Positions 33,625 to 41,880 of a stretch of 48,250 bases of DNA are shown here, piece by piece (the first letter of the stretch is position 1; every line of letters starts with the position of its first letter). Origin of the DNA: JBBSIN01 sp038232055 (GTDB taxonomy: Bacteria; Actinomycetota; Actinomycetes; JADGOV01); contig JBBSIN010000009.1 in assembly GCA_038232055.1 (NCBI GenBank), positions 1 to 48,250 on the forward strand, in the 5' to 3' direction. A program made the translations under genes and the position numbers. Below the pieces are notes generated by a model. The model worked only from the letters and a program-made list of their open reading frames with translations. It did not search any database and was not told the DNA's origin.

Positions 33625-35322
33625 TCAGCGCAGTGTCGGCACCCGAGTGGCCATCTCATCCAGCCGGTCGATGTCGCCCCGCTCACCGAGGTGCTCCCAA
33701 CGCTGCAGGGCGATGGGGACGTTGCCGTTGCGCCACAGGAAGTCGTGGGTCTCGCGTAGCGAGAACGCGGCGCCCCGGAGCCGCGCAGCGGCGGCCACGA
33801 GCGAGAGCACCTGCAGCTTGCCGATCTGGTACGTGAGCCCCTGCCCGGGAGTCGCGGCGAAGAAGGCGGCCTCCTCGCGCGCCGTCGCCTCGTCCATGGG
33901 TACCGTCGACCGCAGGTACTCCGCGCCACCCTCGATGTCGAGCTGCCCCACCGCGAGCCGCACGTCGACCTCGACCCGTAGGGCGCGCAGCCGCATGAAG
34001 TTGTAGATGATCTCCCGGGCCCGCGGGTTGTCGTCGAAGAGCCCGGCCTGCAGCATCAGCTCCTCGTTGTAGAAGGCGATGCCCTCGTTGGCCCCCGAGT
34101 CGTAGTAGCGCCGACGCAACGGGTTCGACTGTGCCCAGGACAGGGCGAGCTGCTGGTAGTGGGCGCCCTCGTGCACGATGCCGGCTCGGGGGTCGCGGGC
34201 GTTGGCGAGATAGAAGTACGGCAGGTCGGGTGCCGGCGCCGGCACGTAGCTCACCGCGTCGTCCCCGAGGCGGCTCGGCGAGGTCAGGTCGTTGGTGACG
34301 CCCAGCCAGGACAGCGGTCGCACGTAGGCCGGCAGCGGCGCGGTGCCGTAGTGCCGTAGAGACCCCGGCTGGGTCAACAGGCCGTGCTGCTCGTAGAAGG
34401 ACCGGACCGCCAGCTCGTCACGAACCTCCCGATCGACCTGGCTGCCGACGTCCGAGGCGAGCGCCAGGGGCGGCCTCCGCCGGTTGCGGTTGCGTTCCAG
34501 CGTCTCGAAGACGACGGCCCGCTCGAACTCCTGGCGGCCCATCGCGAGCAGCTGCTCCGGTGAGAAGGGCAGCAACGCCACCCTGGCCAGGAAGAACTCG
34601 AATGCCTCCCGGCCGACGCCCGCCTCCGCCCTCATGGTCGGCAGTCGCGCGGTGAGGGCATCCCGGTAGTGCTCCAGGGCGCCGGCCGCCCGCCGCCCGG
34701 CGTCGGTCACCCGTTCCGCGGCGGGTACGGACAGAAATGGCGCCAGACAGCCGATCGCCTCGTCGAGATCCCCTCGGATGTCGGCCAGCTCCGTCACGGT
34801 GGTCGTGGCGAACGGCCGGACTGCGTCGTCGGCGGCGGCAAGGTTGTCCAGCCCGGTCTCCAGCATGCCCGGTACGGCGGCGAGCCGCTCGGCGATCGCC
34901 GTCGCCCGGTCGTCGTCGATCGGTGGCCGGGAAAGCAGCAGGTCGTACACGATGCCGAGCGACTGGTCGAGGTAAAACCCCGGGTCGCGCTGCCACGAGC
35001 GCAGCAGGTCCAGCTCGAACCGGACCCGGGCGAGCGCACTGCCGATCAGACGGTAGTCGACCTGGACGTCGGTGGGCTCCGACGTCACGTCGATACTCGA
35101 CCAGCGCCCGACGAAGCCGCGGAGCGTTCGGCGGTAGTTCCCGACGGACTGCTGCGACCAGTCCGGCAGCCAGTCGCGCGGACGCTCGATTCGGGGGATG
35201 TCGTCCCGCGACCGCGGCTGCTGCGACGCTCGCCACGTCCAGAAATCCGCACCCACCTGCGCGACCCTCGCTGACGCTGCGCTCGTGGCCGACACTGCGC
35301 TCGTGGCTGACGCTGCGCTCAA
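33625..35322 (-). CDS. DUF885-family protein, predicted zinc metallopeptidase
   Basis: A 565-residue helical protein with family motifs: AGIVHEGAHYQQLALSW contains HEGAH, a possible HExxH zinc site; GANEGIAFYNEELMLQAG supplies the downstream Glu; and TPGQGLTYQIGKLQVLSL closes the domain. DUF885 members are thought to be peptidases. The TTG at 35322 has AGGGAG seven bases upstream, overlapping the stop of the binding-protein gene. The first 20 residues are Ser/Ala/Thr repeats encoded by an 18-bp tandem repeat, and GTG 35256 after a GAGGG is an alternative start. No signal peptide is seen. Confidence 0.85.
   Translation of the reverse strand: MSAASATSAVSATSAASARVAQVGADFWTWRASQQPRSRDDIPRIERPRDWLPDWSQQSVGNYRRTLRGFVGRWSSIDVTSEPTDVQVDYRLIGSALARVRFELDLLRSWQRDPGFYLDQSLGIVYDLLLSRPPIDDDRATAIAERLAAVPGMLETGLDNLAAADDAVRPFATTTVTELADIRGDLDEAIGCLAPFLSVPAAERVTDAGRRAAGALEHYRDALTARLPTMRAEAGVGREAFEFFLARVALLPFSPEQLLAMGRQEFERAVVFETLERNRNRRRPPLALASDVGSQVDREVRDELAVRSFYEQHGLLTQPGSLRHYGTAPLPAYVRPLSWLGVTNDLTSPSRLGDDAVSYVPAPAPDLPYFYLANARDPRAGIVHEGAHYQQLALSWAQSNPLRRRYYDSGANEGIAFYNEELMLQAGLFDDNPRAREIIYNFMRLRALRVEVDVRLAVGQLDIEGGAEYLRSTVPMDEATAREEAAFFAATPGQGLTYQIGKLQVLSLVAAAARLRGAAFSLRETHDFLWRNGNVPIALQRWEHLGERGDIDRLDEMATRVPTLR
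35265..35318. repeat. 18-bp tandem repeat at the DUF885 start
   Basis: Three near-identical 18-bp units of the GCTGACGCTGCGCTCGTG type run through the N-terminal codons of the DUF885 gene. They encode repeated SATSA(V/A) hexapeptides if the TTG start is used. Like the repeats near the DinB and AtuA-like starts, the array sits at the 5' end of a gene. Confidence 0.7.
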
Positions 35323-35333
35323 GGTTGCACTCC

Positions 35334-36299
35334 CTATCCGTTTCGTCGGCCGGACAAGCCCGCCGGCTCGACCGGCCGGCTTTCACCGTCAACGACGCGC
35401 CAGATCGACACGTCGGCGCCGCTGCGCTCCCCGTCCGCGCCGAAGCGAACCTCCCCGGACTCCCCGAGCAGCGAGGTCACCGCCAGGGCAGCCGGCATTC
35501 CGTCGCGGTCGCCGGCTCTCGCAGCCGCATGTACGAGAACTCTCGCAGCGTCGGCCGCCTCGGGCGCGTAGACGCATGAAGCACCAGTGACGGGTGCTCC
35601 GGCGTAGAGCTGGTAGGCGCCTTCGGCGGCACCCCCGGCCAGTGCGGGAAGCGTGGCCTGTGGGCCTCCCTCGGCTCCGATCAGCGCACCGCGAAAGCCC
35701 CGCCGGCGCAGCATCGAGACGGCGACCGCCTGCTCCACCTCGCCCATCGCGTGAAACACGCCGTCGGCGGCCGTCTCGTCGTCGGACATCACACATCTCG
35801 AGCCCACGGCCGCTCGAACCGCCGCAGCCAGTCCTCGGCCGTACGCCGTGTCGTCACTGCGCACGAGGAGGGAGCGCAGCGAAAGCGTGGCACACAGGGA
35901 CGCGACCGCACTGGCCGTCTGGTCGTCCGTGGCGCACATCCGGAAGATCCGGCCCGGCAGCCGGCTACCCAGGTCCGTCGCGGTGGCCGCCGGCAGCACG
36001 AGACAGAGGGACGACTGGCCGATGGCGCTGACTGCAGCCCGGACGCTACCGCTGTTCTTGGGCCCCACCACCCCGATGACCTGTGGATCGGCCAGCAGAG
36101 CGGCGAGGATCTCCGCGGCGCGGGCAGGGTCGCGTCCGTCGTCGACGGCACGTAGCTCCACCCGCAGGCCGGCCTCGGCCGCCGCGGCCTCGGCGCCTCG
36201 CCTCGCCGCCGCCAGCATGGGCCCCGCAACGACAGCCTCGGCACCGGTGAGCGGTCCCACGAACGCGACGGCGCAGTCCGCGTTGACGGTGACCGGCAC
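35334..36299 (-). CDS. LIV-type periplasmic-binding-fold protein without signal peptide
   Basis: A 321-residue protein of the branched-chain amino acid or amide binding fold: CAVAFVGPLTGAEAVVAGPM, DPQVIGVVGPKNSGSVRAAV, YGRGLAAAVRAAVG and GFRGALIGAEGGPQATLP. It begins at the mature domain, with no signal peptide or lipobox, and the only nearby start is GTG 36299 without a ribosome site, so it may be leaderless. It could be a cytoplasmic sensor, as AmiC is, or the signal has been lost. No LIV-type permease genes are present. It is followed by the DUF885 gene and faces operator 7. Confidence 0.72.
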   Translation of the reverse strand: MPVTVNADCAVAFVGPLTGAEAVVAGPMLAAARRGAEAAAAEAGLRVELRAVDDGRDPARAAEILAALLADPQVIGVVGPKNSGSVRAAVSAIGQSSLCLVLPAATATDLGSRLPGRIFRMCATDDQTASAVASLCATLSLRSLLVRSDDTAYGRGLAAAVRAAVGSRCVMSDDETAADGVFHAMGEVEQAVAVSMLRRRGFRGALIGAEGGPQATLPALAGGAAEGAYQLYAGAPVTGASCVYAPEAADAARVLVHAAARAGDRDGMPAALAVTSLLGESGEVRFGADGERSGADVSIWRVVDGESRPVEPAGLSGRRNG

Positions 36300-36315
36300 G
36301 AGCCGTAGCGTACCG

Positions 36316-36331
36316 ACGAACGTTCGTTCGT
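36316..36331. promoter_or_regulatory. Predicted operator 7, the most symmetrical site
   Basis: ACGAACGTTCGTTCGT, extended to GACGAAC-N4-GTTCGTC at 36315-36332. It lies between divergent genes, 16 bases from each of the starts at 36299 and 36348, so it must overlap both promoters. Confidence 0.72.
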
Positions 36332-36347
36332 CAACGGGGCGGGGAGT

Positions 36348-37319
36348 GTGCGCCGCGCTCGAGCTTCGACCATCGAGTCGCTGTCCCGACGGCTGACCCC
36401 GGCCGGACCGATCGGCCCGCGCTCCACCGGCATCGCGGCCGTCGTGGTCTCGTGCACCGCCTGGGGCTGCGTGGGCATCCTGGTTCGGGCGCTGCCGCTC
36501 GCCGCGGTCACCATTGCGGGCTTTCGGCTCGGCTTCGCCAGCCTGGGCGTGCTCGCCGGCGGCCTCACTCCGCCCGGCAGGGTGCAGCTGCGTCCGCGAG
36601 GACAGTGGCGCCGCCTGCTGCTGCTGGGTGCCCTGATGGCCGCCAACTGGTGGCTGTTCATCCTGGCCTTCCAGCTGACCGACATCGGGATCACGGTCGT
36701 CCTGAGCTTCACCTGGCCCGTCTGGGCGGCGCTGTTCGACAGGTCGCTCGACATCGCCCGGCCGGACCGCGCTACGGTCGCCGCCCTCGGCGTGTCGATG
36801 CTGGGGATCGCCCTGCTCGGCCTGCGACACGGCATCGAGCTGCGGCCGCAGGACCTCGCCGGGATGGCGGCCGCGTTGGCAACGGCCCTCTCCTTCGCCG
36901 TCATGGTGATGAGCTCGCGGAGCATCCACGCGTCGATCTCGTCGGCGACCGTCAACTTCTGGCAGTCGTTGATCGCTGCGGCGCTGCTCATGCCGTTCGC
37001 GCTGCTCGGACTGCATGGGCGACCCCTGCACGGAAAAGACATCGCCATCCTCGTCGTGCTCGGCGCAGTTCTCACGGGTCTGGGCGGCACCCTGTTCCTC
37101 GTCGGGATGCGCACCCTGTCCTCAGCGGAGACGGCCGTCTTCAGCTACCTCGAACCGCTGTCGGCGACCGTGCTCGCCGCCGTCTTCCTGCACGAGAACC
37201 CGGGAGCTCCCGGCTTCGTCGGAATCGTCCTGATCGTCGGGGCCGGGCTCTGGGTCGCGGTGGCTCAGCCGGCGGCGAGCCAACCTCCGTCGACGGCGAG
37301 GAAGGCCCCGGTGACGTAG
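36348..37319 (+). CDS. EamA/DMT-family transporter 3
   Basis: A 323-residue membrane protein with two EamA repeats, the first near GIAAVVVSCTAWGCVGILVRAL and the second near LAGMAAALATALSFAVMVMSS. Ten helices can be counted. The GTG at 36348 lies just after GGGGAG. Operator 7 is 16 bases upstream and shared with the LIV-type protein gene. The last 18 codons overlap the end of the convergent SDR gene, with a Pro/Ala-rich tail. Confidence 0.88.
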   Translation: MRRARASTIESLSRRLTPAGPIGPRSTGIAAVVVSCTAWGCVGILVRALPLAAVTIAGFRLGFASLGVLAGGLTPPGRVQLRPRGQWRRLLLLGALMAANWWLFILAFQLTDIGITVVLSFTWPVWAALFDRSLDIARPDRATVAALGVSMLGIALLGLRHGIELRPQDLAGMAAALATALSFAVMVMSSRSIHASISSATVNFWQSLIAAALLMPFALLGLHGRPLHGKDIAILVVLGAVLTGLGGTLFLVGMRTLSSAETAVFSYLEPLSATVLAAVFLHENPGAPGFVGIVLIVGAGLWVAVAQPAASQPPSTARKAPVT

Positions 37320-37996
37320 GCCGCCGCCTCCGAGGCAAGGAACGCGACGACGCCGGCGACCTCGGCCGGGTCGGCCGGGCGACCGATCGGGACCCGGCTC
37401 AGCAGCATCGCCCGGCGCTTGGGGTCGGCGAGGCTGGCAGCCGACATCGGCGTGTCCGTCACGCCGGGGCCGACGACGTTGACGGTGATCCGGTGCGGAG
37501 CCCAGTCGACGGCCAGCGCACGTCCGAGCAGCAGGACCCCGCCTTTGGACGCGGCGTACGCGGCCTGGCCCGGCAGCGCGACCGCGGAGTTGACCGAGCC
37601 GATCAGTACGACTCGGCCGCCCTCCCCCTGGCGGATCATCGCGGCCGCCGCCGCCCTTGCGGTCAGAAAGGAGCCGGTGAGGTTGACGTTGATCACATCG
37701 GAGAACATCTCCGCCGACAGTGTCTCCGCGGGGCCACCGCGCTCTATCCCAGCGCAGGCCACCGCCACGTCCAGCCTGGAAAAGGCGTCGACGGCAGCCG
37801 CGACTGCGGCCTGGCAAGCCGTCGGGTCCCGCACGTCCAGCTGCCACGCCTTCGCGCCGTCGAGGCCGTCGGCCGTACGCTGCGCGGCGTCGCCGTCGAT
37901 ATCGGCGCAGATGACGCTGTCACCGCGGGCCGCCAGGACAGCGGCGACCGAAGCACCGATGCCGGATCCGGCGCCGGTCACCAGGCTCACCGTCAC
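37265..37996 (-). CDS. Short-chain dehydrogenase/reductase
   Basis: Classical SDR of 243 residues: VTGAGSGIGASVAA at the cofactor site, an Asp after beta-2 (ICADIDG) that favours NAD, CAGIERGG in place of NNAG, catalytic Ser in LIGSVNSAV and Tyr/Lys in YAASKGGVLLL. GTG at 37996 with GAGGAG at good spacing. It is the last gene of a five-gene minus-strand unit starting with the aminotransferase, so it may reduce or oxidise a product of that enzyme. Its 3' end overlaps the convergent EamA 3 gene by 55 bases. Confidence 0.9.
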   Translation of the reverse strand: MTVSLVTGAGSGIGASVAAVLAARGDSVICADIDGDAAQRTADGLDGAKAWQLDVRDPTACQAAVAAAVDAFSRLDVAVACAGIERGGPAETLSAEMFSDVINVNLTGSFLTARAAAAAMIRQGEGGRVVLIGSVNSAVALPGQAAYAASKGGVLLLGRALAVDWAPHRITVNVVGPGVTDTPMSAASLADPKRRAMLLSRVPIGRPADPAEVAGVVAFLASEAAAYVTGAFLAVDGGWLAAG

Positions 37997-38085
37997 GCGT
38001 CGCTCCTCGCGTCGAGCCTGGCGCCGTGGGGCAGGAGCGGTCGACGCCTCCGCCCCACGGCCGCTTCCATGCTCACCTGCCGGAA

Positions 38086-38928
38086 CTACTTGAGGGTCGG
38101 GCCGATGATCCGGTTGTACGTGGCGTCGAGGTAGCCGTTGGCCCGCCAGTAGTCGAGCCAGTTGTTGACCCAGGTCTGCCAGTCGAGGTCGCCGTTGGGA
38201 AGACCGTAGGCGCCGTACTGCGTGGCGAATGGCTGATTCGGGTTCATGATCCGAACCTTGCCGGAGTTCTTCCTGACGAAGGGAGCCGCGAGGTACTGCT
38301 CGACGACGACGCCCTGCGCCCGACCGGAGAGCACCTCGAGGAAGGCTGGCTGCTGGTCGAGCTCGCGCAGTGTCGCCGACGGGAAGTTCTTCTTCACCAG
38401 CTCCGCCGCCGTGGAACCGGTAAGGGCCGTGATGATCGTGCCCTTCTTGTCGAGCTGCGTGGTGTCCGTCCCACTCACCTTGTTGTTGTTGACGACGACG
38501 ACCTGGCGGTAGGGCACGTACGGCTTGGAGAACCAGATGGTCTTCGCCCGCTCGGGAGTGTTGACGAGGCCCACGGAGATGAGGTCCACCTTGTTCGCCT
38601 GCAGGGCCGGGATGAGCCCTTCGAACTCCTGGTCCTGGATGTCGAGCTTGACCCCGAGGTCCTTCGCCATCTGCGTCACGAGCTCGACGTCGTAACCCGC
38701 CGGCTTGTTGGCCTTGTCGCGATACATCTCGGGCGGGAACTTCAGCGTCATGCCGACTCGCAGCGTCTTGTTCTTCAGGACGGAGTCGAGGTGCGATCCG
38801 CCGTTGCTGCCTCCGGCCTTCGTGCTTCCGGCGGCCTTCGTGCTGGTGTCGTTACTGGTGCACGCTCCTAGCCCGAACGTCGCTGTGACAGCGAGCACGG
38901 TTACGGGAAGCCAGCGTCTCCGGATCAT
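38086..38928 (-). CDS. Family 3 solute-binding lipoprotein
   Basis: Polar amino-acid-type binding protein of 280 residues, with a Sec lipoprotein signal ending LGACTS and a Ser/Gly/Thr-rich linker. The mature domain has LRVGMTLKFPPEMY, GYDVELVTQMAKDLG, VDLISVGLVNTPERA and the hinge near VEQYLAAPFV. ATG at 38928 with an AAGGAG site. It belongs to the importer with the permease and ATPase upstream. Unlike the binding protein at 11.3 kb it uses the Sec route and not Tat. Confidence 0.92.
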   Translation of the reverse strand: MIRRRWLPVTVLAVTATFGLGACTSNDTSTKAAGSTKAGGSNGGSHLDSVLKNKTLRVGMTLKFPPEMYRDKANKPAGYDVELVTQMAKDLGVKLDIQDQEFEGLIPALQANKVDLISVGLVNTPERAKTIWFSKPYVPYRQVVVVNNNKVSGTDTTQLDKKGTIITALTGSTAAELVKKNFPSATLRELDQQPAFLEVLSGRAQGVVVEQYLAAPFVRKNSGKVRIMNPNQPFATQYGAYGLPNGDLDWQTWVNNWLDYWRANGYLDATYNRIIGPTLK

Positions 38929-38994
38929 CGTGTGCTCCTTCGTCGGGCGGCGGGGCGCCCGCCAGAAATGGATGTCGTACGACGGCGAGCTCGG

Positions 38995-39774
38995 CTATGC
39001 CGAAACAGCGGGTCCTGGACTCGAACCACCCCCGATCGCGTTCTGCAGGAGCTCCAGCCGGCGCAGGCGCCGCCTCGCCATCAGGCCCCCCCGACGCTTC
39101 TGGGCCGTCATTGGGTCCTCGAGGGCAAGCCGACGCTCGAGGCGCCGGACCAGAAAGGACAGCGCGAGGGTGATGACAAGGTAGAGCCCGACGGCGGTGG
39201 TGTAGAACTCAAACGGCAGGAACGTCTGCGACACCAGTAGCTGCGTAGTGCGCACCAACTCGAAGACACCGATGAAGGACACCAACGAGGAGTCCTTGAC
39301 CATCCCGATGAACATGTTGCCGCTCGGCGGGATGATCACCCGAATCGCCTGCGGCAGCACGATCGAGAAGAAGGCCCGCGGCCGGCTCATCGCCAGCGAG
39401 AACGCGGCCTCGCGCTGGCCCGGCGGGATGGCCTGGATGCCCGAGCGGAAGATCTCCGCCATCCATGCGGCGTACTGCAGGGTGAGCGCGATGATGCCGG
39501 CATGGATCGGCGAGAAGTTGATGCCCACGGCGATCGAGACGCCGTAGTAGACGTAGATGATGAAGACGAAGAGCGGAATTGACCGGAACACGTTGATGTA
39601 CGCCGCGGCCAACCAGGCGAGTGGCTTGACGGAGGACATGCGCAGCAGCGCAACCCCCAGGCCGAGAGCCAGCGAGAGCGCCATGGCCACGCCGGCGATG
39701 TAGAGGGTGTACTCGACGCCCTTGGCGAGTAGCCGCCAGTTGTCCAGCACCACCTGCCAGTTGCCGAGATCCAT
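38995..39774 (-). CDS. Polar amino-acid-type ABC permease
   Basis: HisM/GlnP-type permease, 259 residues. Helices include VEYTLYIAGVAMALSLALGLGV; the EAA loop is REAAFSLAMSRPRAFFSIVLPQA. Only one permease gene accompanies this ATPase, so the channel is probably a homodimer, in contrast to the two-permease importer at 12.8-14.2 kb. The C-terminus is extended by about 35 residues rich in Arg and Leu. ATG at 39774, two bases after the ATPase stop. Confidence 0.93.
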   Translation of the reverse strand: MDLGNWQVVLDNWRLLAKGVEYTLYIAGVAMALSLALGLGVALLRMSSVKPLAWLAAAYINVFRSIPLFVFIIYVYYGVSIAVGINFSPIHAGIIALTLQYAAWMAEIFRSGIQAIPPGQREAAFSLAMSRPRAFFSIVLPQAIRVIIPPSGNMFIGMVKDSSLVSFIGVFELVRTTQLLVSQTFLPFEFYTTAVGLYLVITLALSFLVRRLERRLALEDPMTAQKRRGGLMARRRLRRLELLQNAIGGGSSPGPAVSA

Positions 39775-39776
39775 GG

Positions 39777-40598
39777 TCAGAGCACCGCCCGGATAAAGGC
39801 CGCGGTCCGCTCCTGCGTGCAGTTCGTGTAGATCTCGCGCCCGCCCTGCTCGACGATGCTGCCGCCGTCCATGAAGACGTTGTGGTCGCCGATCTCGCGG
39901 GCGAAGCCCATCTCGTGCGTGACGACGACCATCGTCATGCCGGTCTCCGCGAGGGAGCGCATCACCGCGAGCACCTCGCCGACCAGCTCGGGGTCCAGCG
40001 CGGACGTCGGTTCGTCGAAGAGCATGACCTTGGGGTCCATGACGAGGGCCCGAGCGATCGCCACCCGCTGCTGCTGGCCGCCGGAGAGCAGCGGCGGATA
40101 GCTGCCGAGCTTAGAGAGGAGACCGACCCGGTCGAGCTGCAAGGCGGCCCGTTGCTCCGCCTCGCTCCGGTCCATCCCTTTGACGCGGCGAAGGGCAATC
40201 GTCACGTTATCGAGAACCGACAGGTGCGGAAAGAGGTTGAACTGCTGGAAGACCATGCCGACCTGCTCGCGCAGCTCTCGAACATTGGCCCGCTGCTCCC
40301 TCGGCTCGTCCGGGACGCCCGGACCGTACTCGCGGCCCAGCAGGCGCACGGAGCCCGAGGTCGGCCATTCGAGCAGGTTGATCGAACGCAGCAGGGTCGA
40401 CTTGCCCGATCCGGACGGCCCGAAGATCACGACATGCTGTCCGGTGTGCACGGTGAGGTCGACGCCCTTGAGCACGTGATGGGTGCCGAACGACTTGTGG
40501 ACCTTTCGCAGCTCGACGGCGACCGCCCATGGCGCCTTCGGCGTCGGAGTGGTCACCGGAACCGCTTCGCCGGCCCGGTCCGCGGCCATGCTCGTCAT
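39777..40598 (-). CDS. Polar amino-acid-type ABC ATPase
   Basis: GlnQ-like ATPase of 273 residues. Walker A is GPSGSGKST, Q-loop VFQQFNLFPHLS, signature LSGGQQQRVAIARAL, Walker B VMLFDEPTSALDPE and switch VTHEMGFA. ATG at 40598 overlaps the aminotransferase stop in an ATGA, which couples uptake to transamination. A second ATG at 40589 is possible. Confidence 0.94.
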   Translation of the reverse strand: MTSMAADRAGEAVPVTTPTPKAPWAVAVELRKVHKSFGTHHVLKGVDLTVHTGQHVVIFGPSGSGKSTLLRSINLLEWPTSGSVRLLGREYGPGVPDEPREQRANVRELREQVGMVFQQFNLFPHLSVLDNVTIALRRVKGMDRSEAEQRAALQLDRVGLLSKLGSYPPLLSGGQQQRVAIARALVMDPKVMLFDEPTSALDPELVGEVLAVMRSLAETGMTMVVVTHEMGFAREIGDHNVFMDGGSIVEQGGREIYTNCTQERTAAFIRAVL

Positions 40599-41764
40599 CC
40601 GTTCTCGGCCATTGTCCGGCCGCCGTCCGTCGCGGCGTACCAGTCGAGAATCCGGACGAGTGCCGCGTCGAGCACCCGCTCGCTCGATGCGAGGGAGAGG
40701 CGGGCGTGGTCGCGGGCGACGTCGCCGAACGCCGTTCCCGGGGCGACAGCCACGCCGTGCTCGACCAGCCGCAGTGCGGCGAGCCGGGAGTCGACGCCGG
40801 GCGCGAACGGCAGCATGAGGTAGAACGCCCCCTGCGGCACCGTTCCCTTGATCCCGGCGTCGTGCAGCCGGCCGACGACGAGGTCACGGCGCCTTCGGTA
40901 CGAGTCCCGCATCTGCGCGACGCAGTCCTGCGGCCCCTGCAGCGCGGCGAGCGCCGCAGCCTGCGACACGCCGGAGACACAGGAGACGAGCGGCTCCTGC
41001 AGCCGCACCAGGGTCGGCGCGAGCCAGCTGGGCGCCGCGACGTAGCCGATCCGCCAACCGGTCATCGCGTAGGTCTTAGAGAGGCTGTAGAGCCCAACGA
41101 CGTGGTCGCTGTCATACGCCGCGGCGACGGCCGGCTGCCCCTCGAAGATCAGCTCGTCGTACACCTCGTCTGAAACGAGCACGAGGTCGTGCCGCACCGC
41201 GAGTTCGGCGAGTTGCTCAACCAGCCCGCGCGGGAACACCGCGCCGGTAGGGTTGCCCGGCGAGTTGACCACGATCGCCCGCGTCCGTGGCGTGATCAGC
41301 CACTCGACCTCGGTCGGGTCCGGCAGAAAGTCGCCGTCGGGTGGCAGCCGGTACCGAACGGGGACGGCGCCGTGCAGCAGCACCAGCATCTCGTAGTTCG
41401 GCCACGCCGGGTCCGGGACGAGCACCTCGTCGCCCGGGGCGAGGAGGGCTGAGAACACCAGCGAACAGCCCTGCACGGCGCCCTGGGTCACCGCCACGTC
41501 GGCCGGTCGGTACGTCAGGCCGTAGTCCCGCGCCAACCGCTCGGCGATGGTGGTGCGCAACGAGAGCTGCCCGGCACTCTGGGTGTACGTGACGCCGTTG
41601 CGGGCGGCGCGGGAAGCTGCCTCGATGACGTGCGCCGGCGTGCTGAAGTCCGGCTCGCCGATCTCGAGGCGCAGGATGTCACCTCCGCGCTCGATGACCA
41701 GGTTGACGATCTCGCGGATACCGGAGCCGGGAACGCTGGCGGCGAATTCGCTCGTACGGGGCAT
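40595..41764 (-). CDS. PLP-dependent class I/II aminotransferase
   Basis: Fold-type I aminotransferase of 389 residues. The PLP lysine is in YSLSKTYAMTGWRIGY, the Asn/Asp pair is NSPGNPTGAVF and LVSDEVYDELIF, and the carboxylate Arg is in HARLSLASS. The N-terminal GDILRLEIGEPDFSTP is typical of the aspartate or aromatic group. As first gene of an ABC import operon it probably transaminates the imported compound to a 2-oxo acid, which could feed the dehydrogenase complex. Operator 8 lies 49 bases upstream of the ATG at 41764. Confidence 0.93.
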   Translation of the reverse strand: MPRTSEFAASVPGSGIREIVNLVIERGGDILRLEIGEPDFSTPAHVIEAASRAARNGVTYTQSAGQLSLRTTIAERLARDYGLTYRPADVAVTQGAVQGCSLVFSALLAPGDEVLVPDPAWPNYEMLVLLHGAVPVRYRLPPDGDFLPDPTEVEWLITPRTRAIVVNSPGNPTGAVFPRGLVEQLAELAVRHDLVLVSDEVYDELIFEGQPAVAAAYDSDHVVGLYSLSKTYAMTGWRIGYVAAPSWLAPTLVRLQEPLVSCVSGVSQAAALAALQGPQDCVAQMRDSYRRRRDLVVGRLHDAGIKGTVPQGAFYLMLPFAPGVDSRLAALRLVEHGVAVAPGTAFGDVARDHARLSLASSERVLDAALVRILDWYAATDGGRTMAENG

Positions 41765-41812
41765 CGAGGTCCTCGTCGAAGAACTAGCGGCGTCGGGACG
41801 CTTGGCATCTAG

Positions 41813-41828
41813 ACGAACAAGCGTTCAT
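41813..41828. promoter_or_regulatory. Predicted operator 8
   Basis: ACGAACAAGCGTTCAT, one mismatch. It is centred between the divergent aminotransferase (start 41764) and LLM (start 41881) genes, with about 50 bases on either side, so both could be controlled. Confidence 0.62.
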
Positions 41829-41880
41829 CCGTGGACACTAGGTGTCCGCTGAGGGGCCGTCAAGCAGTACGGAGGTGTGC

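Noticed and set aside
39005..39035. tRNA-like T-loop sequence (GGTTCGAGTCC on the minus strand)
   Set aside because: The flanking bases do not pair into a T stem or acceptor stem, and it lies within the C-terminal codons of the permease gene.
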